A DNA stretch of 63,951 nt from assembly GCA_030696315.1 (NCBI GenBank), contig JAUYSM010000003.1:1-63951 (forward strand), read 5' to 3'. The notes below the pieces were generated by a model that was not told the origin of the DNA, did not search any database, and saw only the letters and a list, made by a program, of their open reading frames with translations. The position numbers were made by a program, and so were the translations under genes. This document shows, in pieces, positions 33,877-42,273 of the stretch; position 1 is the stretch's first letter; each line of letters opens with the position of its first letter. This stretch comes from Pseudohongiella sp. GTDB lineage: Bacteria; Pseudomonadota; Gammaproteobacteria; Pseudomonadales; Pseudohongiellaceae.

Positions 33877-35215
33877 ACACCCCGCCGTACTGGCGGTTTT
33901 TCAGCGCATCAAGCTACATTTGCAGCCCGTGTACTGGACGCGTTTTAGAAAGACGGCCGAGGTAGGCATCAAGAGCATCCATGCTCATGGATTACGCTCG
34001 CTGCTCACTGTGCTGGGCATTGTGATCGGTGTCGCCGCGGTGATTTCCATGCTCGCGGTCAGCGAAGGCGCCAGCTTCGAAGCCCAGCAGCAGTTTCGGG
34101 CGCTAGGCAGTAACAACATTATCGTGAAAAGTGTCAAACCCGCGAGTCTGGAAGCCAGCGGTGGCAACAACATGCGCCCGCAGTCTATTTCTTACGGGTT
34201 GACCTACGAAGATATTCTGACCATACAGCAGACTATCCCAGGCATCAGCAATGTGATTCCCTCACGCATCATCAAAAAAGATGTCAGGCACCTTGGCCGC
34301 GATATCAGCACTGACGTGGTAGGCACGACCATCGATTACCCCATCTCGCGTAATTACAGTTTGCGCGCAGGGCGTTTTTTTTCTGAGGAAGAAATGTTGG
34401 CGCAACGCAATGTCGCGGTGATTAGTGACGAAGTCGCCCGTGCTTTGTTTCCAATGACCGACCCGTTGGGTGAAAGCATCCGCATCGATGGCAATTACTA
34501 CAACATCATTGGTGTGATGGAACCCGAGGCTTACTCTAACTTAGGGCGTAGCCAGGCCGGCAGCTCCAACGCGGCACCTACCCGGATATTTATACCGCTA
34601 TCCGCTGCACGTTATCGTTTTGGAGAAACCCTGGTGCGTCAGGCATCCAGTGGTGTTGAGATGGAAACGGTTGAATTGCACGAAGCCATTATTCAGGTGC
34701 AGGATCAGGAGCAGGTTGAAGCGGTTGGTCAAATTATCGAGCAGATTCTCGAACGACGACATCGCCGCGTGGACTACGCGGTAGAAGTGCCTTTGGCGCT
34801 GATCCGCCAGGCTGAAGAAAGCGCATTGCGCGATCAGATTGTGGCTGGCGCCATTGCCGGCATTTCCTTGTTGGTTGGTGGCATTGGCATCATGAATATC
34901 ATGTTGGCCAGTGTCACTGAACGCACCCGCGAAATTGGTATCCGCCGCGCATTGGGCGCACGCAAAAAAGACATTGTTCAGCAATTTTTGATCGAGGCGG
35001 TGATTTTGTCAGGGGTCGGCGGTTTGATCGGGGTGGTGATCGGTATACTCATCCCCGTCATCATTTCCATTTTCTGGGGAATGACCACCATTGTGACAGT
35101 GACAGCGCCGTTACTGGCTTTTTCCATATCTGCATTGATTGGTGTTGTGTTTGGAATCTATCCATCTATCAGCGCCGCCAACATGGATCCGGTAGAAGCG
35201 CTGCGGCATGCATGA
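33860..35215 (+). CDS. ABC transporter permease, MacB/FtsX type
   Basis: 451 aa from ATG 33860, with AGGGTGGA upstream; a longer reading from 33800 would lie further inside the ATPase gene. A first transmembrane helix (LLTVLGIVIGVAAVISML) is followed by a large periplasmic domain (about 70-325) and three C-terminal helices with the FtsX signature GIGIMNIMLASVTERTREIGIRRALGARKKDI. This is the mechanotransmission architecture of MacB, split from its ATPase. It completes the tripartite exporter with the adaptor and TolC-like protein. The operon ends at the terminator 35251-35282. Confidence 0.92.
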   Translation: MNEAIKHPAVLAVFQRIKLHLQPVYWTRFRKTAEVGIKSIHAHGLRSLLTVLGIVIGVAAVISMLAVSEGASFEAQQQFRALGSNNIIVKSVKPASLEASGGNNMRPQSISYGLTYEDILTIQQTIPGISNVIPSRIIKKDVRHLGRDISTDVVGTTIDYPISRNYSLRAGRFFSEEEMLAQRNVAVISDEVARALFPMTDPLGESIRIDGNYYNIIGVMEPEAYSNLGRSQAGSSNAAPTRIFIPLSAARYRFGETLVRQASSGVEMETVELHEAIIQVQDQEQVEAVGQIIEQILERRHRRVDYAVEVPLALIRQAEESALRDQIVAGAIAGISLLVGGIGIMNIMLASVTERTREIGIRRALGARKKDIVQQFLIEAVILSGVGGLIGVVIGILIPVIISIFWGMTTIVTVTAPLLAFSISALIGVVFGIYPSISAANMDPVEALRHA

Positions 35216-35250
35216 ATGGTGCTAATGAATTTACAAAAAGTAAGTCAAAT

Positions 35251-35282
35251 AAAAAGCCCCGATCCTGTCGGGGCTTTTTTTT
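35251..35282. terminator. strong bidirectional intrinsic terminator
   Basis: Stem GCCCCGA (35256-35262) with TCGGGGC (35268-35274), loop TCCTG, flanked by an A-run on the left and an eight-T run on the right. It separates the convergent exporter operon and the TonB-receptor gene and can serve both. Confidence 0.92.
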
Positions 35283-35298
35283 GCTAAACCAGTACAGT

Positions 35299-37509
35299 TT
35301 AGAACGTGCCGTTAATCTTGATTGACATGACACGATGCGCAATTGAGCAGAAGTTTTCAATTTCTGTAATTGCACTGTTGGCAATGGTGTTGGCATAGCG
35401 TGTGCGTTCACGGCATTGGTTATTATTGGTGGCACTGCGCGCGTCAAAACGAATACGAATGCTATTTGAAGTCACATATTCCGCATACAAACTGACGTTT
35501 GGTTCGCCCGACATGCGTTCAATATTGTTGATGTCGTAGCGCTTCATGTTGCCATCAAACCGGTTATTCCAGTTTGCACCATAGGTGATACGCTGCGACG
35601 GAATATCGTGTCTGAAACCAAGCTGGAAGCGACCACGATCAAAATTCTGGAATCGACGATTGATACCCAAAAATGGATCTGTTACTTCGGAGTCTCTAAT
35701 TTCCAGACTGCTGATCAACATCAGGTTAGGCATGTTGAACTGTGTCAGACGCACACTTGCGTTGCCACGGAACACCAGCATGGTGCCATCACCAATATTG
35801 CCGTTTGCTGACTGCGGACTGCCGCCCGGCCGGGTGACATCAATGCGCTCGATAACGTCAATGTGTTTCATCCATGACAGGGTTGCATCCACAACACCCA
35901 TATCTTGCGGCAGCCGATACTCGGTACTGAAATCGGCATACAGCACCTGCTCCTGCACCAGGTTGGTATTGCCCGCCATGGTCTCAGCATCGTTGTCACG
36001 GTCATCACTGGACGCCACAAAATCTGAGAAGCTCAATTGACGGACAGTTTTATACACCGTGCCGCGCAATTGCAAACCCGGACGCAACTCAAACCGAAGA
36101 TCAAGCTTGGGCTTCAAAAAGCTGAAATCGCGTTTATTGTAAACATCACCGGTCTGCGTAATTTCAGACAACTCATAGAGCATCGAGCTTTCCAGTGACA
36201 GACGTGGGTTGAATTGCCAGTTGTGCACGACAAAAGGCTCATAACGCACTTCTTCAACAGTAGACGTGCCATTGCTCACGACCTGCGGCGTCAGGCCTCC
36301 GTGATTATTGGACACAACACCCGTGCTGCTGCGCAGCCCAAGGCGCAAGGCTGAATCCAGGGTTGTCACCGCGCGTTCTGCACCAAACTCGATACCCTGA
36401 CCGGCAGACAACGGCATCGAATACGACGAGCGCACAATTTCTTCGGACGTGATGGAGTGCGAATTCAGGAACAGATCCTTGCTCCAGTTGCCACTGTTAT
36501 CGGTGTCAAAACGCTCCCGTGTGTTGTTGTCATCACGTTCATTCAGAATGAATAGCGCTTTGAACAGGTGGTTGTTGGCAAGACGCAACTCGTAGTCACC
36601 ACCGACTTCCCAATTGCTGCTTCGGCCGGGATTATCCTCACGCTCACGGTCAACGAGGTTGGGCGTCACGCGTAGATTTGTGATGTCGCGGAACACTTCG
36701 TTTTCGTTATCGGAATTACCATACAGCAGATTCAGTCTCACGCTGCTGTTCAGATTGATTTCATAACCCAGATTGGCTGCTGTCGCGTAGGTGTACTGAT
36801 CACGCGTGCGCTCTTCACTGATAGTGTCGTTGGCGGAAAAATCGCCCAACACACTGCTTTCGAAGCTGGATTGGTAACTATTGCGCGGCTCCATTTCTCC
36901 GCTCAACAAATAACTCAAACCGCCATACTGACCATTGACCGCTATTTTGCCGCCAGGCTGCAAACGACCATCATCGTTCAGGTCAGTATTGGCTTCGTAG
37001 GAATACGAGCGACTGGACAGTGCCTCAGACAACACAATGTTGATAATCTGATCACCGCGCACATCGAGATCGGTTGATGTGCCACGGATCAATTCGATGC
37101 GTAGTACTTTGTCTGCAGAAATGCGGGCGAGTTGGGCGTTGGCCTCATTACTTTTGCCGGCAACTCGCTTGCCATCAATCAGGATCTGGTTACCGCCGCC
37201 GCCACCCAGGCCACGACCGCCACCACCGCCACCGGGGCCGCCACCGCCGCCAAATCCGCCACCACCACCACCACCACCACCGGCCGAGCTCACGCCGGGA
37301 ATACGGTTCATCATGTCCTGCGCTGTAACAGGTGACCATTGTGAAAAATAGGCTGCTGGATATACAACCGTAGAACTATCGTCAGACACTTCCTGTGCTT
37401 GTAACCTGCTGGACTCCGACAACAGGGCAATCGATAACAGCGGGCCGAGCAAAAGTGCTCGCCGGACCGCAGCGGATAGGGTAATGCGAGTCATTATTGG
37501 AATTCTCAT
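35299..37509 (-). CDS. TonB-dependent outer-membrane receptor with polyglycine plug insert
   Basis: 736 aa from ATG 37509 (or ATG 37494, which has GAGAA upstream). The signal peptide ends near SSRLQAQ. A plug domain is recognisable from VTAQDMMNRIPGV and then ILIDGKRVAGKS and LRIELIRGTSTDLDVRGDQIINIVL. Between these two, residues about 77-106 are almost all glycine with a few F, P, R and L, an unusual low-complexity loop. The rest is a beta-barrel with alternating aromatic strands, ending in MSIKINGTF with a terminal Phe as in outer-membrane proteins. Substrate unknown. It is transcribed towards the exporter operon and shares its terminator. Confidence 0.85.
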   Translation of the reverse strand: MRIPIMTRITLSAAVRRALLLGPLLSIALLSESSRLQAQEVSDDSSTVVYPAAYFSQWSPVTAQDMMNRIPGVSSAGGGGGGGGGFGGGGGPGGGGGGRGLGGGGGNQILIDGKRVAGKSNEANAQLARISADKVLRIELIRGTSTDLDVRGDQIINIVLSEALSSRSYSYEANTDLNDDGRLQPGGKIAVNGQYGGLSYLLSGEMEPRNSYQSSFESSVLGDFSANDTISEERTRDQYTYATAANLGYEINLNSSVRLNLLYGNSDNENEVFRDITNLRVTPNLVDREREDNPGRSSNWEVGGDYELRLANNHLFKALFILNERDDNNTRERFDTDNSGNWSKDLFLNSHSITSEEIVRSSYSMPLSAGQGIEFGAERAVTTLDSALRLGLRSSTGVVSNNHGGLTPQVVSNGTSTVEEVRYEPFVVHNWQFNPRLSLESSMLYELSEITQTGDVYNKRDFSFLKPKLDLRFELRPGLQLRGTVYKTVRQLSFSDFVASSDDRDNDAETMAGNTNLVQEQVLYADFSTEYRLPQDMGVVDATLSWMKHIDVIERIDVTRPGGSPQSANGNIGDGTMLVFRGNASVRLTQFNMPNLMLISSLEIRDSEVTDPFLGINRRFQNFDRGRFQLGFRHDIPSQRITYGANWNNRFDGNMKRYDINNIERMSGEPNVSLYAEYVTSNSIRIRFDARSATNNNQCRERTRYANTIANSAITEIENFCSIAHRVMSIKINGTF

Positions 37510-37878
37510 GCGTTTTTTAAAAAGTTGAGCCGGTAACTTACTTAAAAACCGCCTCCTCTGGCAATGGCTTTGTGCTCGCTTTGGCGTATTGTTGCTGTCC
37601 AGTCAGCTGATCCTGTGGTAAAGTGCCTGCCTTTGACGAATCGCCTGCCTGGGTTGCACCTGTTCAAGCCCCTGTTATTGGGCAACAGGTTTCTGTTTAC
37701 CGAGGCATGTCGTAATGACTGCAATCGCTGCAATACATGATTCTGCAAATAAGGCCCCGGAACCTGTAACAGGTTCTCTCGGGCATTCGCTGTACCACTG
37801 GCCCGAGTCCAGAACCAATGATGGATCTGTGATAGAGGCTACCCGATCAGGTGCACTGTGCACCCTTCAAGGATATCA
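37510..37878. other. 369-bp divergent spacer with rhlE leader hairpins
   Basis: No gene seen. Toward rhlE it holds three inverted repeats: CCTGTT (37671-37676)/AACAGG (37684-37689), GAACCTG (37760-37766)/CAGGTTC (37770-37776), and CTCGGGC (37778-37784)/GCCCGAG (37800-37806). If transcribed, they would form a structured 5' leader for the helicase mRNA. No confident promoter boxes were identified. Confidence 0.5.
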
Positions 37879-39513
37879 ATGAGTTTTGCAAATCTGGGCT
37901 TGTCAGAAGCCCTGCTTAAAGCTGTTGCCGAGCAACAATACACCGAAGCCACCCCTATTCAAGCCCAAGCCATCCCTGCCATTCTGGCCGGTGGCGATCT
38001 GATGGCATCAGCCCAGACGGGCACCGGCAAAACCGCCGGATTTACCTTGCCTTTGCTGCAAAAACTGGAAGGCGGCGAGCGCACCAGTAATGGCCAGATT
38101 CGCGCCTTGATACTGACCCCGACCCGCGAACTGGCGGCTCAGGTACATGACAGCATCAAGACCTATGGCAAATTTATGAAAATCCGCTCTGCCGTTGTTT
38201 TCGGCGGCGTGAAGATCAACCCACAGATGATGATTCTGCGCGGCGGTCTCGACATTCTGGTGGCAACACCGGGCCGCCTGCTGGATTTGCACCAGCAAAA
38301 CGCGGTGAAGTTCGACAAAGTTGAAATTCTGATTCTCGATGAAGCCGACCGCATGCTCGACATGGGTTTTATCAAAGACATCAAGAAAGTACTGGCGATG
38401 CTGCCGAAAAAGCGTCAGAACCTGCTGTTCTCTGCGACCTTCTCTGGCGAAATACAGGAACTGGCGCGCGGTTTATTGCAGAATCCGGTGCAGATCAGTG
38501 TCGCGCCGATGAATACAACAGCCGAGCGCGTCACGCAAACGCTGCACCCGGTGGACAAATCCCGCAAAACTGAATTGCTCAGTCATCTGATCAGCAGCAA
38601 TAACTGGTATCAGGTGCTGGTGTTCAGCCGCACCAAACATGGTGCCAACAAACTGGTGATGATGCTGGAAAAAGATGGCATTCAAGCGGCAGCGATTCAT
38701 GGCAACAAGAGCCAGGCACAACGCACCAAGGTGCTGCACCAGTTTAAAAACGGCGAGCTTCAGGTGCTGGTAGCCACTGACATTGCCGCGCGTGGCATTG
38801 ATATTGATCAGTTGCCCCACGTTATTAACTTCGATCTGCCCGACGTCCCGGAAGACTACGTACACCGCATTGGTCGTACCGCCCGCGCAGGCTCGGAAGG
38901 CCAGGCCATTTCATTGGTCAGCGCTGACCAGACCAAACAACTGAAGCAGATTGAAAAGGTGTTAAAAACCCGCTTGCTGCTGGAGGTTGTTCCCGGTTTT
39001 GAGCAGCGTGAACGTGCTCAGGATGAAAAAGAAGGCCTTGAAGCGCCACGTCGTGCCATGGCGGAGCGACAAGCTCGCAGTCAGAGCCGCAGTGACAATG
39101 GTCGCAGCAGCCCGCGCACCAGCAGCACATCCGCGCGTACCAGCAACGGCCCCGCACGCACCAGCAGCACGACCACTGCACGCACAAGCACTCCGCGCAG
39201 CACCGAGCCAGGTCAGCAGCGCACGCCACAGCGTGGCAACTTTGATGCTGACAAACCGTTCAGCCGTGGCCCGCGTCGCGATTCCGCTGCAACAGCCCGT
39301 CCTGCCCAAACCCGTCATGTTGGCATTCGCCCGACACCCGACAGTGTAGACCAGGAACGTCTGTATCAATCGCGTGGAAATCAGGCGGCTCCTGCTGCAG
39401 CTGATACCCGCGGCGAGCGCAGCGACCGGCGTGCACCTGCGCGCAACGACAATGCGCCACGCAAAGCCAGCCCGCAACGCAAGGACAGCTCAAGAGTAGT
39501 GTCAGTCTGGTAA
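37879..39513 (+). CDS. rhlE: ATP-dependent DEAD-box RNA helicase RhlE
   Basis: 544 aa from ATG 37879, with AAGGA 5 nt upstream; a start at 37858 is less likely. All helicase motifs are present: Q motif ([12 protein letters not shown]), motif [22 protein letters not shown] ([13 protein letters not shown]), SAT, and HRIGRTAR. The core ends near residue 370. The C-terminal tail of about 165 residues is basic and disordered, rich in R, S, T and A ([14 protein letters not shown]), as in RhlE proteins, and should bind RNA or RNase E. It unwinds structured RNA during ribosome assembly or at low temperature. It converges on the response-regulator gene 4 bp away. Confidence 0.93.
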   Translation: MSFANLGLSEALLKAVAEQQYTEATPIQAQAIPAILAGGDLMASAQTGTGKTAGFTLPLLQKLEGGERTSNGQIRALILTPTRELAAQVHDSIKTYGKFMKIRSAVVFGGVKINPQMMILRGGLDILVATPGRLLDLHQQNAVKFDKVEILILDEADRMLDMGFIKDIKKVLAMLPKKRQNLLFSATFSGEIQELARGLLQNPVQISVAPMNTTAERVTQTLHPVDKSRKTELLSHLISSNNWYQVLVFSRTKHGANKLVMMLEKDGIQAAAIHGNKSQAQRTKVLHQFKNGELQVLVATDIAARGIDIDQLPHVINFDLPDVPEDYVHRIGRTARAGSEGQAISLVSADQTKQLKQIEKVLKTRLLLEVVPGFEQRERAQDEKEGLEAPRRAMAERQARSQSRSDNGRSSPRTSSTSARTSNGPARTSSTTTARTSTPRSTEPGQQRTPQRGNFDADKPFSRGPRRDSAATARPAQTRHVGIRPTPDSVDQERLYQSRGNQAAPAAADTRGERSDRRAPARNDNAPRKASPQRKDSSRVVSVW

Positions 39514-39516
39514 CAA

Positions 39517-40170
39517 TCAGTCGACATCAATCAATCCGAGGCGTATCGCTTCAAGCGTTACCTCGGATCGATTGGACACGCCCAACTTGTTATAGATGGT
39601 TTTGACATAACCTTTCACGGTGTCGGTGGACAACTGCAGCATGCCTGCAGCATCCTCCACACTAAAGCCCTTACCAATCAAGCACAGTACTTCGACTTCG
39701 CGCGGTGTGAGTTTGGCCTGCGCCAGCGCATCCGCTTTGTTGTTGAAGTGGTTGATCAGGCGTTGTGACGAGGCCGCCGACATTGCCGGCTGATCCTTCT
39801 TGATGCCCTGCAGATAACTGACAATCCTGCCGCGATCCTGATCTTTGAGAATGTAACCTTTGGCGCCCGACTTGAGCGCAGCAAACAAATTGCGGTCATC
39901 GTCGTAAATCGTCGCAACCACAACATGACATTGCGCCTGCGCGCTGTGTAAGGCCCGGATGACGTCCATGCCGCTACCGTCGGGCAACCCCAGATCCACC
40001 AGCGCCAGGTCAAACTGCATCCCGCCCAACAAACTCATGGCCTCAGCCAGATTGGCAGCTGCGTGAACAGTCAGCCCCGGAAAAGCCGAAACCACACACG
40101 AGCATAACCACACCCGGGTTTCCGGGTTATCCTCCACTACCAGCGCACTTCCCTGCTCTTCGACCCACAT
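39517..40170 (-). CDS. NarL/LuxR-family response regulator
   Basis: 217 aa from ATG 40170, with AGGGGA 6 nt upstream. The receiver domain has acidic pocket E13/D14, phospho-acceptor D59 in LVDLGLPDGSG, a T in VVATIYDDD and K in YILKDQD. The C-terminal LuxR helix-turn-helix (LTPREVEVLCLIGKGFSVEDAAGMLQLSTDTVKGYVKTIYNKLGVSNRSE, in parts) is complete. It is divergent from the sensor kinase gene that begins just across the start codon region, so the two form a two-component pair. Targets are unknown. Confidence 0.92.
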   Translation of the reverse strand: MWVEEQGSALVVEDNPETRVWLCSCVVSAFPGLTVHAAANLAEAMSLLGGMQFDLALVDLGLPDGSGMDVIRALHSAQAQCHVVVATIYDDDRNLFAALKSGAKGYILKDQDRGRIVSYLQGIKKDQPAMSAASSQRLINHFNNKADALAQAKLTPREVEVLCLIGKGFSVEDAAGMLQLSTDTVKGYVKTIYNKLGVSNRSEVTLEAIRLGLIDVD

Positions 40171-40230
40171 GTGACTTCCCCTGGCCAGGCCTGCCGCAAA
40201 CAAAGCTCATTAAATACAAAATCACACTTC

Positions 40231-42189
40231 TTGAAATTTCCAGCTGACTGTAGACAATGGGATATTCTTTGTATACCCCCTCTGCGGGGGCTATATGTCA
40301 ACATTGCACGCCGGAGTTCTGACATCAGAATTTTATTATTCAGTTTTTTCTGTCTGGTTTCCGGGTTGGGCTTCGCCCAAACTGCACAGACACAGAGCGA
40401 CAAGGCTGGTTCGGCAGCAAACATGCAGCCCTACGAACTGAAGCAGATTGATTACACCGTGTGGCCAGCTGACGGTTTCCCGGACGACAGCGCTCCATGG
40501 ATCGCTACAACCCTACCGTTCTACGGCACCACGCAAGGATTAATGACTGACGAAAGCTTTCCTGCCAATGAAACGGTGTGGTTTCGTTTTTATCTGGACA
40601 AACCAGCCGATGTTGATTTTCTCAGCTTGCTGTTCTGGCGCTACAACCTGTCTTTAACCATCTATTTTAACGGTGAAGAAATTGTGTCAAATGGCAGCCG
40701 TCCCAATCGCCTGACAACCGGATGGAATCGACCGTTGTTGGCGAACATCCGCACGAGTCAATGGCTTGCCAATCGCAATGAGGTTTTAGTCAAGTTACAC
40801 ATCACGCGATGGGGCGGCAATCTCGCGCCGATTTTGATTGGACCGCGTGCTGAGCTTGAAGTTATTCAGTCTGACCGGGAATTCCGGCAGGTGGAGATCA
40901 ACCGCATTCTGCTAGCGTTTGCGCTCAGCATCGGCTTGTTCACCTTCGGATTGTGGTTGATTCGTCGTCAGGATGATGTGTATTTGTGGTTCAGCGTCAT
41001 GTGCGCAAGCTGGGCTGTGGCCACCAGCCACATGGTGATTTATTACAACCCATTAACCTATGATGTCTGGCTGCCGTTGGTACACATGGCTATCGATCTG
41101 TGCACATTCAGCATCTATTGTTTTATTGGGCGTCTGGCACATGCGCGCAAACCCGAGCGCGAGCGTCTGTTTTTGATCTGGACCATCATGGCCGCGATCA
41201 TCAATCTCAGTATTCCCCCACAATGGTTCTGGCAGGTTACCTATTCCATGCACTTAATTGGCATGGCTGTGCTGGGAACCATTGTAGTCAGAGTTGCGTT
41301 GATTGCTCTGCGCAAACGTCAAACTGAAGCGGTCATCATTACTCTCGCAATCCTCGGCCAGATAATGCTGTTTATTGTGAATGCCTTTCAGATGTTTTTC
41401 AGCACGGGTGAAGCCTGGGATAGCTCGCTGGTGTTTGCGCACCTCGGCCTGCCGGTGCTGCTGATGATCTTTGCTGCGGTACTGCTAAAACGTTTTACAA
41501 ATGCACTTCAGACTGCCGAAACGCTGAACAGGGAGTTGGAGGAAAAAGTCGAACACAGCCGACTGATCATTGAACGCGGTTTTGAAGAGCGCCGTATTCT
41601 TGAAATGAAACAAGCGGCAGAGCAGGAACGCATAAAAATCTATCGCGATCTGCACGACGACGTTGGATCACGATTGTTGTCCATCATCCACGCTGATACT
41701 GACAACCGTTTGGGCACCATGGCACGTGCCGCGCTCGAGAGCCTGCGACAGGCAGTATCCAAAGCCAACACGCGCGACCAGGCATTAAATGAACTACTCG
41801 ACGGCATGCGGGAAGAGACCGAATTACGTCTGCACGGATCAGGTCACACGGTGACATGGACTCAAACCGCAATGCCTGAGGTCAACCTGCCATCTGATGT
41901 CGTCTTTAATCTGAACCGGATTATGAAAGAGTTGGTCAGTAATATCATCCGTCATGCTAACGCCAGCGTAGTTGAATTAGACATCGCTTGCCACGCTGCG
42001 CAGCTGACAATAACGGTCAGCGACAATGGCTGTGGCATGCAAAGCAAATCCGGTATGCACGATGGCAATGGTCTCAACAATATTTTCAGTCGCGCACAAG
42101 AAATCAATGCGGTGGTCGATATCAGCAGTAACCTGATCAGCGGAACACGAACACAGTTGACACTGCCGCTGTCAACCGACAAAACGTGA
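40231..42189 (+). CDS. 7TM-DISM sensor histidine kinase (HisKA_3 type)
   Basis: About 652 aa from TTG 40231. The start is uncertain: GTG 40171 would abut the divergent regulator's start codon, and an ATT at 40303 would give the tidiest signal peptide (ARRSSDIRILLFSFFCLVSGLGFA). A periplasmic beta-sandwich of the 7TMR-DISM extracellular type is followed by seven helices, then a coiled coil and the dimerisation box IYRDLHDDVGSRLL (phospho-His codon at 41653). The ATPase domain has NRIMKELVSNIIRHA, VSDNGCGM and GNGLNNI. It should phosphorylate the divergent NarL-type regulator. The signal may be a carbohydrate-like ligand; unknown. Confidence 0.87.
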   Translation: MKFPADCRQWDILCIPPLRGLYVNIARRSSDIRILLFSFFCLVSGLGFAQTAQTQSDKAGSAANMQPYELKQIDYTVWPADGFPDDSAPWIATTLPFYGTTQGLMTDESFPANETVWFRFYLDKPADVDFLSLLFWRYNLSLTIYFNGEEIVSNGSRPNRLTTGWNRPLLANIRTSQWLANRNEVLVKLHITRWGGNLAPILIGPRAELEVIQSDREFRQVEINRILLAFALSIGLFTFGLWLIRRQDDVYLWFSVMCASWAVATSHMVIYYNPLTYDVWLPLVHMAIDLCTFSIYCFIGRLAHARKPERERLFLIWTIMAAIINLSIPPQWFWQVTYSMHLIGMAVLGTIVVRVALIALRKRQTEAVIITLAILGQIMLFIVNAFQMFFSTGEAWDSSLVFAHLGLPVLLMIFAAVLLKRFTNALQTAETLNRELEEKVEHSRLIIERGFEERRILEMKQAAEQERIKIYRDLHDDVGSRLLSIIHADTDNRLGTMARAALESLRQAVSKANTRDQALNELLDGMREETELRLHGSGHTVTWTQTAMPEVNLPSDVVFNLNRIMKELVSNIIRHANASVVELDIACHAAQLTITVSDNGCGMQSKSGMHDGNGLNNIFSRAQEINAVVDISSNLISGTRTQLTLPLSTDKT

Positions 42190-42273
42190 CGGTAGTTGAC
42201 TTGTTCCTGACCAATGTCATGATGGCAGGCGAAGGATAAATCTAACACTGCAATGTAAACGAGACCTCCGGCA

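Noticed and set aside
37191-37282. Polyglycine run as a frameshift or assembly artefact
   Set aside because: Both sides of the run stay in frame with good plug motifs, so it reads as a real low-complexity loop.
40294-40440. ATG 40294 as kinase start
   Set aside because: It is in a different frame from the kinase domain and soon meets a stop.
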